Assembly (NCBI GenBank): GCA_937876055.1
Contig: CALEIW010000041.1
Coordinates: 1 to 14,095, forward strand
From: an uncultured euryarchaeote
GTDB lineage: Archaea > Thermoplasmatota > Poseidoniia > Poseidoniales > Thalassarchaeaceae
Length of the DNA stretch: 14,095 nt
Reading direction: 5' to 3'
Made by a program: the position numbers and the translations under genes
Notes under the pieces: generated by a model
Seen by the model: only the letters and a program-made list of their open reading frames with translations
The model's database searches: none
What the model was told of the DNA's origin: nothing
Part shown: one piece after another, positions 7,378 through 14,095 of the stretch
How the letters are laid out: every line of letters begins with the position of its first letter
How positions within the stretch are numbered: position 1 is the stretch's first letter

Positions 7378-10300
7378 TGCCTCGTAGAGACGATTTGAAA
7401 CGAATTGTTATTCTAGGCAGTGGTCCAATCCGTATTGGTCAAGCGGCGGAATTCGATTTTTCCGGAAGTCAGGCTTGTAGAGCACTTAGGGCAGATGGAT
7501 ACGAAGTGATTCTGATTAATTCCAATCCGGCAACAATTCAAAATGACCCCGAAATGGCAGATCGAATTTACATCGAACCTTTGTTGCCGGAGGTTGTAAA
7601 GCGAATTTTAGAAATCGAGAAACCAGATGCTCTACTAGCCGGAATGGGTGGGCAAACAGCCCTCAATATCGCTTCTGCCCTTGCCCACGATGGTAGTCTA
7701 GATGAATTGGAAGTTGAATTAATCGGTTGTGACTTAGTATCGATTGATGAGGCAGAAGACAGAGATTTATTCAAACAGGTGTGTGAAGAAATCGATCTTC
7801 CAGTTTGCAAAGCAATTGCTTGTGATTCGATTGAGGCAGTTATACAGGCTGCCGATAGTCTGGGAGGTTTCCCACTTCTGATTCGACCGGCTTTCACCTT
7901 GGGTGGCCTTGGCGGTGGTACAGCTCATAATATGGGGGAATTGGTAGAGATAGCAAGTCAAGGAATACTCCATTCTGCCATAGGACAGGTACTAATCGAG
8001 GAAAGCATCCTCGGTTGGCAAGAACATGAATACGAGGTTATGAGGGATGGTGCCGATAACGCAATCATTGTCTGCACAATGGAAAATATTGACCCTATGG
8101 GCGTCCATACTGGAGAGTCGGTTGTTGTAGCACCACAGCAGACACTCTCAGACAGAGATCATCAGATGTTACGTGATGCTGCTCTTCGCCTGATTAGACG
8201 GCTCAATATCAAAGGCGGTTGTAATGTTCAATTTGCAGTCGAACAATCGACTGGAGAATATCGAGTAATCGAGGTTAATCCAAGAGTCTCAAGGTCTTCA
8301 GCACTAGCAAGCAAGGCAACGGGATACCCAATCGCTAGAATGGCGGCATTAATCGCTGTAGGTTATACTCTGGATGAACTGCCTAACCCAATTACCGGTG
8401 AAGGGACCACTGCTGCTTTCGAACCAACATTGGATTATTGTGTAGTTAAGATTCCTAGATGGCCCTTCGACAAATTCCGAACCGCAGACAGAACTATCGG
8501 CACATCAATGAAATCAACAGGCGAGGTTATGGCAATAGGTCGCTGCTTTGAGGAGGCGTTCCTCAAGGCATGGGCCAGTCTTGAGTATGGACAACCTCAT
8601 CCTAGACCGCTCACCATGGCCGATGCTTCCGGTGGGGAGACCATGGATGAAAGAGCGAGTGAACCATTGCCTGAAGCTCTCCTAATCGATTGGTTGAGAG
8701 TTCCTACCGATAGAAGAATGGGTGCCTTATTTGAGGCATTTAGAAGAGGTTATTCAATCGAAGACGTTAGAGATGTATCGGGAGGTATTACTCGCTGGTT
8801 CCTGCACAGATTTGAGAAAATGGCCGCGCTTGAAACAGAGATACGTGCGGCAGGAGAATTAGGAATGAGCGCATCAGAAATACCTGTTCTAGAGATGCGC
8901 CGATGGAAGGGTGCAGGCTTCACAGATTTACACATAGCAGATGCACTCGCTGGCTTCCCAGTAAGTGGATTCAAGACTTTGCCTGAGGGTTCAAACGAAG
9001 ACTCCGTAATGGCCAGGAGGCACGAATTAGAAATCCATCCAAGATTCAGGATGGTTGATTCTTGCGCAGCAGAGTTTGCCGCTGTAACTCCATATTACTA
9101 TGCTACCTATGAAGGTGGTTCGGCCCCAACTGGAATCGATCATGTTCCAGGAATCGATGAATTCACCAAGCAAAGGATTGTTGTGGTGGGTAGCGGACCT
9201 ATTCGAATTGGTCAGGGAATAGAATTCGATTACGGTTGTGTCCATGCCGTTGGAGCGATAAGAGAATTAGGGCATGAAGCGATAATCATCAACAATAATC
9301 CCGAGACAGTGTCTACTGATTTCGATACCAGCGACCGTCTATACTTCGATCCACTGACATTGGAACACTCAGCCGAGATCTTACTACGTGAGAAGGCACA
9401 TGGTATTTTACTGCAATTTGGCGGTCAGACTGCAATCAATCTCGCCCTTCCATTGGCTGGTAGACTTCCTCACCTCGAAGGAATGGGTCTCAACTTAGCC
9501 ATGCAAGGGACAACTCCGGATGCAGTCGATGAAGCTAGTGACAGGGAACGCTTCGAAGCATTCGCAGAACGTGTTGGTCTAAGGATGCCTAATGGGGCCA
9601 CTGCCAGTACGCCAGAAGGAGTTAGGGAAGCAGTTCAAGAGATAGGCTATCCAGTTCTAATTCGTCCTTCTTACGTTCTCGGGGGTCGAGGTATGGAGAT
9701 ACTTTCCAACAAACGACAATTGGATGCATATATGGAAGAAGCATTCCTGTCACCAGACCGTCCATTATTGGTTGACGAATATCTTGGCAATGCTATCGAA
9801 TTAGATGTTGATGCGGTTTGTGATGGTAGCGAAGTGCTAATTGGGGCGATTATGGAACACCTTGAGGAAGCAGGGATTCACTCAGGTGATTCAACGTGCT
9901 TTATACCTCCACAAAATGTCTCAAAGAAAGTATTAGCACAAGTCGAAGATTGGACAAGAAAAATTGGTATTCAACTCGGAGTAAAGGGTTGTTTCAATAT
10001 TCAATACGCCATTCGTGGAGAAATCCTGTATGTCTTGGAGGTAAACCCTCGTGGTTCGAGAACATTCCCATTCGTAGCCAAGGCAACCGGGGTTCCGCTA
10101 GCTCGTATTGCTGCCCGTCTTACTATGGGTGAAAAATTAGCAGACCTTGATTTCCCAGAACCACAGAGTGAGGCAGTCTGCGTCAAAGCTCCGGTTTTCC
10201 CATTCATCAAATTACGTGGTCTTGACCCTGCTCCTGGACCAGAGATGAAGAGTACTGGAGAAGTGATGGGCAGCCACAAGCGCGCAGCTGCGGCATATTT

Positions 10301-10745
10301 GAAAGCGCGCTTGGCAACTGAAATCCCTGTTCCGACAGATGGTGGAGTCTACATCACTGTCAAGAATGCCGACAAACACGATGTTATCCCCTTGGCTCAA
10401 GAATTGGAGGAGATGGGTTTCACAATTTATGCTACAAGAGGGACTGCTCACGTCCTCCGAGATTCAGGAGGAATAGATGTTCAAACTTGTTATCGTATTG
10501 CTGAGGGTTTGACTCCGGATGCATTAGATCTAATGCGTCAGGGTAAGATTCAGCTAATCATCAATACACCTAGGAGTACTGGCGGAGCGGTATTGGATGG
10601 AAATATGATGCGCAGACTTGCGGTTGAACTTAACATTCCATTTGTGACAACGATGGCTGGGGCCCGCATGGAAGTTCAAGCAATTGCTGAGGCCAAAGAA
10701 GGCATGCCAGAACCAAGGCTACTTGATATAGCGATTCTAAATTAG
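7377..10745 (+). CDS. carB: Carbamoyl phosphate synthetase, large subunit
   Basis: 1122 residues, about 50 longer than E. coli CarB. It shows the internal duplication of two ATP-grasp synthetase halves: the first starts at about residue 9 (GSGPIRIGQAAEFDFSGSQA) and the second at about 598 (GSGPIRIGQGIEFDYGCVHA). Each half has a GGQTA(L/I)N motif and a NPR element (EVNPR). The extra length falls mainly in the linking oligomerisation region (about 405-595). A C-terminal MGS-like allosteric domain (about 985-1122, with TRGTAHVLRDSGG and INTPR) is present, suggesting effector control. The enzyme makes carbamoyl phosphate from bicarbonate, ammonia from CarA and two ATP. The start is ATG at 7377 with an AGGAGGAGAT ribosome binding site; a TTG directly before it at 7374 is less likely. 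The stop is TAG. Confidence 0.97.
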   Translation: MPRRDDLKRIVILGSGPIRIGQAAEFDFSGSQACRALRADGYEVILINSNPATIQNDPEMADRIYIEPLLPEVVKRILEIEKPDALLAGMGGQTALNIASALAHDGSLDELEVELIGCDLVSIDEAEDRDLFKQVCEEIDLPVCKAIACDSIEAVIQAADSLGGFPLLIRPAFTLGGLGGGTAHNMGELVEIASQGILHSAIGQVLIEESILGWQEHEYEVMRDGADNAIIVCTMENIDPMGVHTGESVVVAPQQTLSDRDHQMLRDAALRLIRRLNIKGGCNVQFAVEQSTGEYRVIEVNPRVSRSSALASKATGYPIARMAALIAVGYTLDELPNPITGEGTTAAFEPTLDYCVVKIPRWPFDKFRTADRTIGTSMKSTGEVMAIGRCFEEAFLKAWASLEYGQPHPRPLTMADASGGETMDERASEPLPEALLIDWLRVPTDRRMGALFEAFRRGYSIEDVRDVSGGITRWFLHRFEKMAALETEIRAAGELGMSASEIPVLEMRRWKGAGFTDLHIADALAGFPVSGFKTLPEGSNEDSVMARRHELEIHPRFRMVDSCAAEFAAVTPYYYATYEGGSAPTGIDHVPGIDEFTKQRIVVVGSGPIRIGQGIEFDYGCVHAVGAIRELGHEAIIINNNPETVSTDFDTSDRLYFDPLTLEHSAEILLREKAHGILLQFGGQTAINLALPLAGRLPHLEGMGLNLAMQGTTPDAVDEASDRERFEAFAERVGLRMPNGATASTPEGVREAVQEIGYPVLIRPSYVLGGRGMEILSNKRQLDAYMEEAFLSPDRPLLVDEYLGNAIELDVDAVCDGSEVLIGAIMEHLEEAGIHSGDSTCFIPPQNVSKKVLAQVEDWTRKIGIQLGVKGCFNIQYAIRGEILYVLEVNPRGSRTFPFVAKATGVPLARIAARLTMGEKLADLDFPEPQSEAVCVKAPVFPFIKLRGLDPAPGPEMKSTGEVMGSHKRAAAAYLKARLATEIPVPTDGGVYITVKNADKHDVIPLAQELEEMGFTIYATRGTAHVLRDSGGIDVQTCYRIAEGLTPDALDLMRQGKIQLIINTPRSTGGAVLDGNMMRRLAVELNIPFVTTMAGARMEVQAIAEAKEGMPEPRLLDIAILN

Positions 10746-10753
10746 GAGGGTGA
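10745..10753 (+). promoter_or_regulatory. Strong ribosome binding site for the FUN14-like gene
   Basis: GGAGGGTGA, overlapping the last base of the carB stop codon, is one of the clearest Shine-Dalgarno-like sequences in the window. Four bases separate it from ATC at 10758, normal spacing for a start codon, yet ATC is not a standard start. The site therefore helps decide where the following gene begins and shows that something is wrong or unusual there. Confidence 0.65.
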
Positions 10754-10757
10754 AAAA

Positions 10758-11087
10758 ATCGAGTTAATCACTAACTACGGGTTAAAGGGTATAGTTGGTT
10801 TCTTTCTTGGGGCTACTGCAGCATTCTTAGGTAGCATTTCATTGAAGACGATAAGAATTATCGCATTAGCTCAAGTTTCATTTTTAGGATTCTTGGCTGT
10901 TTCAGGTATAATCACCATCAACTTCGGTCGTATTTTGGAAATTTTTTCAGATGTTATTGGATGGATTGTTGAATCATTAGAATCAATTTTCGCTTCAATT
11001 TTGGAATTGGGTTTATTCAGTGCAGGTTTCGCAGGAGGCTTTATTGGCATTACTGTCCTTCTTGAGAAATTGAATGATGAATCTTGA
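10758..11087 (+). CDS. Small FUN14-like membrane protein (non-standard or corrupted start codon)
   Basis: 109 codons from ATC at 10758. The translation resembles the FUN14 family of small membrane proteins: a Gly-rich first membrane segment (KGIVGFFLGATAAFLG), a basic SLKTIRI turn, a second hydrophobic segment (ALAQVSFLGFLAVSGII) ending in the family-like GIITINFGRI, then an amphipathic region and a final Gly-rich segment (SAGFAGGFIGITVLL). FUN14 proteins are about 100 residues long in archaea and of unclear function; the eukaryotic FUNDC1 is a mitophagy receptor. The first standard start in frame is TTG at 10842, which would delete the first membrane segment and has no ribosome binding site. 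ATC at 10758 has ideal spacing from GGAGGGTGA. A one-base difference (ATC from ATG, or A6 from A7 after GTG at 10750) would restore a normal start. Family assignment is from pattern memory. Confidence 0.65.
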   Translation: MELITNYGLKGIVGFFLGATAAFLGSISLKTIRIIALAQVSFLGFLAVSGIITINFGRILEIFSDVIGWIVESLESIFASILELGLFSAGFAGGFIGITVLLEKLNDES

Positions 11088-11088
11088 A

Positions 11089-12666
11089 CTATGAGCTGAA
11101 CAATTCTATCGCAGCGTTCTTTCCAATTTCAAAAATTAGCGCTGAAGCCTTTGGTCCGTGACTTCGTCCCAGCATAGCCCAATACAGTGCAATATATGCC
11201 TCTCTTCCACTCACACCAGAGTTGGCAGATGTCATTCGAATTGTGTTTCCGATTGTTTCATCGGACCATTCTGAATCTCTAAGTTCAACAGCCAATTTTT
11301 CAAGGAATGATAATTGTTCTGAGCTTAATTGTGCACGCGAATTTTCATCAATTACCTTTTGAATATTGATTCTTGCATCTTCCGGGAAATGTATGCTTCC
11401 AATCCAGTTTCGCATCCTTTCTAATCGGTTTTGCAAAGCTGAATTTGGCTCGCCACTAAGGTGGCCACTATTTCTTAGTGAATTCCAAACATCATCATCA
11501 GAAGTTTTGATTTGCGCCAGCATTGCTAAGTGTCGGAAAGTAACTCCAGCAAGAGAATCAAGAGGATCTCCTCCTCTCTTTATTTGGCTTAGTCGCATTG
11601 CTCCACTTTGTGTTATTGCAGCAACCCGCTGTCTCTTTGTCAGGTCTTCAGCGTCTGGGTTTGGAGGGTCTGCAACTAATCTCTCGTATTCATCTGCCAT
11701 CTGAAACAGTGCTGAACCAGTATTGAAATCGATATGGCGGTTCATCTTGGAGCCCGCGATTAGATATCGCAGAATTTCAGGTGGTACCAAATTCAGTGCT
11801 TCTATTGGGCCAACGGTATTACCAGAAGAGGAGGACATCGGCCCCGCGCCTTTTACCTGAATCCACTCATAGACCATCTTTGAGGGTGGTTCGGAACCCA
11901 ATAATTTGCAAATCGGCAATCCAGTGTCAAATGACCCACCAGCGGCTCCGTGGTCCTTTCCTGCTGGCTCACAGGTAATTCCGTGAATCCCCCAGCGAGC
12001 AGCCCAATCTATTCTCCAAGGCAACTTTCCTTCCGCTTTTCTTATGTCTGCAGAACCCGATTTTCCATGCCTATCTGTCCAATGAACAAATGGTTTCTCA
12101 TAGCCGGTTACAGTTACACCATCCATACTACCATCTGATCCAAGTGGTTTGTATGGAAACCAATCATCATCCAATTCTCTACCAGAAATAGTTTCAATAA
12201 TTTCTCGGATTTCATCTGCTTGTTCGATTGCAGAATCTATCTTTTCAGCAAATTGACTCTTTGAGTAGGTCTCATGATTCATAATTACTTCAGGAAAAAC
12301 CCCAATTTCTGCAAGCGCATCTAAAAACGGCCCGAGGAAATGTTCAGCGTATGATAGACCATTAGGGTCAGGTTTTCCGTCTGAATTTGGTGCAGGAATG
12401 AATGCAAGAGGACAACCGATGTATTTCTCGTATTCTTCCGAAAGGAAGGGGTATACTCGGCGAAGTGGGTCCATTGAGTCGACGATGAATATGTATCGAG
12501 AATCCAATCCAGCATCAAGACAGGCTCGGTGTATCATTTCAGCTGAGAGAATCTCTCTAATGTGGCCGATGTGGAATTCACCCGATGGTGTAATTCCTGA
12601 ACATGCAACTTGCCTATTGCCTCGTTCTTTGCTGAGTTTTTCAGCGGTAAAGTCCGCCCAGTGCAT
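11089..12666 (-). CDS. lysS: Lysyl-tRNA synthetase, class I
   Basis: 525 residues, typical for class I LysRS, the Rossmann-fold type found in most archaea and some bacteria and unrelated to the class II enzyme. The HIGH signature is intact (SGEFHIGHIRE, His32 to His35). The strongly conserved EPAGKDHGAAGGSFDTG segment lies at about 233-249. The second signature, normally KMSKS/MSSSKG, reads GPMSSSSGN at 275-283 and so lacks both usual lysines. The C-terminal part (about 300-525) is the helical anticodon-binding cage. It charges tRNA-Lys in the cytosol. The start is ATG at 12666 with GAGGT 7 bases upstream, overlapping the gfcR stop region (10-bp gap), so it is probably co-transcribed with gfcR. 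It ends one base from the convergent FUN14-like gene. Confidence 0.95.
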   Translation of the reverse strand: MHWADFTAEKLSKERGNRQVACSGITPSGEFHIGHIREILSAEMIHRACLDAGLDSRYIFIVDSMDPLRRVYPFLSEEYEKYIGCPLAFIPAPNSDGKPDPNGLSYAEHFLGPFLDALAEIGVFPEVIMNHETYSKSQFAEKIDSAIEQADEIREIIETISGRELDDDWFPYKPLGSDGSMDGVTVTGYEKPFVHWTDRHGKSGSADIRKAEGKLPWRIDWAARWGIHGITCEPAGKDHGAAGGSFDTGLPICKLLGSEPPSKMVYEWIQVKGAGPMSSSSGNTVGPIEALNLVPPEILRYLIAGSKMNRHIDFNTGSALFQMADEYERLVADPPNPDAEDLTKRQRVAAITQSGAMRLSQIKRGGDPLDSLAGVTFRHLAMLAQIKTSDDDVWNSLRNSGHLSGEPNSALQNRLERMRNWIGSIHFPEDARINIQKVIDENSRAQLSSEQLSFLEKLAVELRDSEWSDETIGNTIRMTSANSGVSGREAYIALYWAMLGRSHGPKASALIFEIGKNAAIELFSS

Positions 12667-12676
12667 CGATTCTACC

Positions 12677-13261
12677 TCAGACAGTTACCACTCGAACTAG
12701 GCCTCGCAACGGGACTCCGTCAATATCGTTCATTTCGGTCTTATTTGCTAAAACCAAACAGAGTTTGACTTCAGCACCCGATTCACGAAGATGTTGAACG
12801 GTCTTTCTCATAGTGGTTCCAGAAGAGACAACATCGTCGATAACGACAACTCTCTTGCCACTAACATGGGCGAATACCTCGGATAGATGACCGGCCTCGG
12901 ATTCGCTAATACTTCGACTTACTGCTAACTCAAGATCCATCTGTCCAGCAATTGCCTGTGCGAAGGGAATTCCATTTATCGAAATTCCAACCATTGTATC
13001 AACTTCTTCTCCGATTTCTTCTTCAATTATGTCGCAGAATACGTATGATACGGCTTCAACTCTTGCAGCCTTCACCGCAACAGAACGCCATCCAACCCTG
13101 ATATCGGAAGGAGTTTCTTCGTCAAGTGGTACATTTGAGGAGGAAAGCCATTGGATGGTGGTCTGAGAAAGTGACAACTCATCTGCTATTTGCTGACTGT
13201 TCAAGCCCTTGTTGTGGTATTCTTCGACCTTTCTGCGAAGCTCGTCTATGCTCAGTGGCAT
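12677..13261 (-). CDS. gfcR: PyrE-like transcriptional regulator GfcR (HTH plus PRTase domain)
   Basis: 194 residues. The N-terminus (about 5-40) is a helix-turn-helix: IDELRRKVEEYHNKGLNSQQ then IADELSLSQTTIQWL. The remainder is a type I phosphoribosyltransferase fold with the PRPP-binding loop VVVIDDVVSSGTTM at 138-151, and GISINGIPFAQAIA where the enzyme has its PPi loop. This architecture matches GfcR of haloarchaea, an orotate-phosphoribosyltransferase-like protein that acts as a regulator of sugar catabolism genes; in this organism its targets are unknown. ATG at 13261 is chosen over the TTG just before it; a GGAGCGG stretch lies upstream at rather long spacing. It is followed by lysS and preceded by dut on the same strand. 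The 85-bp upstream gap holds overlapping inverted repeats that could be its operator. Confidence 0.9.
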   Translation of the reverse strand: MPLSIDELRRKVEEYHNKGLNSQQIADELSLSQTTIQWLSSSNVPLDEETPSDIRVGWRSVAVKAARVEAVSYVFCDIIEEEIGEEVDTMVGISINGIPFAQAIAGQMDLELAVSRSISESEAGHLSEVFAHVSGKRVVVIDDVVSSGTTMRKTVQHLRESGAEVKLCLVLANKTEMNDIDGVPLRGLVRVVTV

Positions 13262-13346
13262 CAATTGAACCGCTCCATCCGCCCCGTATCAAGGATTCGT
13301 ATGTTGAATATGTAGAAGCACGGTTCTACGAACCGTGTAAAGATAG
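13262..13346 (-). promoter_or_regulatory. dut-gfcR intergenic region with TATA-like element
   Basis: The gap between dut and gfcR is long for this compact region. On the minus strand a CTACATATTC stretch (complement of 13303-13312) could be a TATA element, placing a transcript start 25-30 bases downstream, before the gfcR start. The perfect palindrome at 13319-13337 lies immediately upstream of it, a common position for an activator or repressor site. This suggests gfcR-lysS has its own promoter in addition to read-through from dut. All of this is inference from position and sequence. Confidence 0.35.
13319..13337. repeat. Perfect 8-bp inverted repeat, CACGGTTC-TAC-GAACCGTG
   Basis: The arms at 13319-13326 and 13330-13337 are exactly complementary with a 3-base centre. 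It lies in the 85-bp gap between dut and gfcR, about 58 bp upstream of gfcR. It could be a protein-binding dyad or an RNA hairpin in the dut-gfcR transcript; no T-run follows on the minus strand, so a simple terminator is less likely. Additional sequence copies overlap it: GTAGAA at 13312-13317 pairs with TTCTAC at 13324-13329, and GTAGAACCG at 13360-13368, inside the end of dut, pairs with CGGTTCTAC at 13321-13329. Confidence 0.7.
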
Positions 13347-13796
13347 TCAAAATCTTCCTGTAGAACCGAATCCACCAATTCCTCGATCAGTCTCACCAAG
13401 TTCATCCAGCTCCACTTCTTTGAAGGTTGATTGAGGGATTGGAGTAATCAGTAATTGAGCGATTCTTTCACCCTTAGATATTGTGTAAGAATCGCCTTCT
13501 CCAATCCATGTCATCATGACAAATAACTCTCCACGATAATCTGCATCTATGGTGCCAATTCCATGTGGTGGAATCAAACCTCTCTTGCCTAAAGAAGATC
13601 TAGCCCGAACTTGACCTTCATAGCCAACCGGAATCGCTACATGTAAACCAGTTCGTACTAATGTTGCAGTTCGATAGAGAACATCGGTATCTTCCAAAGC
13701 ATACAGGTCGTAACCTGCAGCGTGTGCACTACCTCGAGTAGGTAACTGTGCATCCTCGTGAACCTTTGCCACCTTGACCTCGATGACCTCGTCCAT
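13347..13796 (-). CDS. dut: dUTP diphosphatase (trimeric dUTPase)
   Basis: 149 residues, the normal length of the homotrimeric dUTPase. All five family motifs are present in order: AAGYDLYA (26-33), RARSSLGKRGL (64-74), GTIDADYRGEL (81-91, with the catalytic Asp84), GERIAQLLI (109-117) and RGIGGFGSTG (138-147, the flexible C-terminal arm that closes over the active site). It hydrolyses dUTP to dUMP and pyrophosphate, keeping uracil out of DNA and feeding thymidylate synthesis. The motifs match dUTPase rather than dCTP deaminase. The start is ATG at 13796; GGCGGGGT lies directly before it, too close to be an ideal ribosome binding site, so a leaderless or near-leaderless message is possible. 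It is first in the leftward dut-gfcR-lysS cluster. Confidence 0.95.
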   Translation of the reverse strand: MDEVIEVKVAKVHEDAQLPTRGSAHAAGYDLYALEDTDVLYRTATLVRTGLHVAIPVGYEGQVRARSSLGKRGLIPPHGIGTIDADYRGELFVMMTWIGEGDSYTISKGERIAQLLITPIPQSTFKEVELDELGETDRGIGGFGSTGRF

Positions 13797-13889
13797 ACCC
13801 CGCCGTTGCTAAACTGGTCTTTGACGGTTAGTGCCTAGCCGTGAGCCTATCCGGTGGGGTGAAAAGGGAGACGTTGCTCGCCCGAATAG
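13797..13889. promoter_or_regulatory. Divergent intergenic region between dut and aIF2-beta, with an imperfect dyad
   Basis: This 93-bp gap must carry promoters for dut (leftward) and aIF2-beta (rightward). It is relatively GC-rich, and I cannot place a convincing TATA element for either. It contains an imperfect inverted repeat, ACGGTTAG at 13824-13831 against CTAGCCGT at 13835-13842 (7 of 8 positions pair, 3-base centre). Its outer ACGGTT and CCGT match those of the perfect palindrome upstream of gfcR, raising the possibility that one protein binds both. Confidence 0.4.
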
Positions 13890-14095
13890 ATGAGTGACTT
13901 CGAATATGATGCTCTGCTCGAGCGAGCACGGGATAGAATTCCGACAGACATCAGTGAAAGAAATCGATGGACTATGCCCACTCCGGAGATTCTAGTAGAA
14001 GGTAATCAGACAATAATCCGAAAGTTTTCAGCGATAGTAGACGCAATGGATAGAGATGCAAATCATGTTTATCAATATCTCATCAATGAATTAGG
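13890..14095 (+). CDS. Translation initiation factor 2 subunit beta, N-terminal part
   Basis: The first 68 residues of an archaeal aIF2-beta, cut by the right edge. The segment DALLERARDRIP near the N-terminus, then PTPEILVEGNQTIIRKF, followed by RDANHVYQYLINEL, matches the N-terminal helix and the start of the conserved alpha-beta core of aIF2-beta; the C-terminal zinc ribbon lies beyond the window. The protein is part of the aIF2 heterotrimer that delivers initiator Met-tRNA to the small ribosomal subunit. The start is ATG at 13890. The only ribosome-binding-site-like element (GGGAG, 13866-13870) is about 19 bases away, so translation may be leaderless. It is divergent from dut. Confidence 0.85.
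   Translation, partial: MSDFEYDALLERARDRIPTDISERNRWTMPTPEILVEGNQTIIRKFSAIVDAMDRDANHVYQYLINEL

Noticed and set aside
10750..10767. Tiny ORF starting GTG after the carB stop (GTG AAA AAA TCG AGT TAA)
   Set aside because: Only five codons, and its start lies inside the ribosome binding site. It matters only as evidence for a possible one-base deletion in the A-run.
10743..11087. TAG read-through (for example pyrrolysine) joining CarB to the downstream in-frame ORF
   Set aside because: CarB already ends with a complete MGS domain, and a strong ribosome binding site follows the TAG, which points to separate initiation.
11889..11899. Palindrome GGTTCGGAACC inside lysS, similar to the arms of the gfcR-upstream repeat
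   Set aside because: Short, inside conserved coding sequence and without the flanking ACGG/CCGT; expected by chance.
1..14095. Mobile elements, CRISPR arrays, tRNA genes or defence systems
   Set aside because: I saw no transposase, regular direct-repeat array or tRNA-like fold, and nearly all the sequence is accounted for by housekeeping-type genes.

Overview
The window looks like a piece of an archaeal chromosome, most likely a marine Thermoplasmatota-type lineage such as Marine Group II (Poseidoniales). The archaeal signature genes are a class I lysyl-tRNA synthetase, the archaeal tRNA Cm56 methyltransferase Trm56, a PyrE-like GfcR regulator with an N-terminal HTH, a TraB-type membrane protein, and the N-terminus of translation initiation factor aIF2-beta. 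They sit beside bacterial-looking metabolic genes (carA and carB with an MGS domain, folP, dut). The lineage call is inference from gene content; no rRNA is present to confirm it. Genes are tightly packed, often overlapping by a few bases, and many have GGAGG/GAGGTGA-like ribosome binding sites.

Layout. Positions 1-4715 read leftward as one apparent operon: folP (dihydropteroate synthase), a TraB/PrgY-type membrane protein, a fused ferredoxin-NrfD-like electron-transfer protein, and a molybdopterin oxidoreductase catalytic subunit cut by the left edge. A 55-bp divergent gap (4716-4770) separates this from a rightward operon at 4771-11087: an unrecognised four-helix membrane protein, trm56, carA, carB and a small FUN14-like membrane protein. 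This last gene abuts, tail to tail with one base between, a leftward cluster running dut (13796) > gfcR > lysS (ends 11089). A 93-bp divergent gap then precedes rightward aIF2-beta, cut by the right edge.

How the genes work together. The left operon ends in a membrane-bound molybdenum/iron-sulfur complex: a Mo-bisPGD catalytic subunit plus a single polypeptide carrying both the four-[4Fe-4S] electron wire and the quinone-facing membrane domain. CarA and CarB form carbamoyl phosphate synthetase for pyrimidines and arginine. Dut and GfcR are nucleotide-linked (dUTP removal; a PRTase-fold regulator), and LysRS and aIF2-beta serve translation.

The points most worth a second look are: (1) the FUN14-like gene, whose reading frame is open directly from the carB stop but has no standard start codon where the ribosome binding site demands one; (2) overlapping, mutually exclusive inverted repeats between dut and gfcR, with a related dyad upstream of dut; (3) the ferredoxin-NrfD fusion; (4) a LysRS signature loop lacking its usual lysines. 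I saw no CRISPR array, insertion sequence, tRNA or rRNA.
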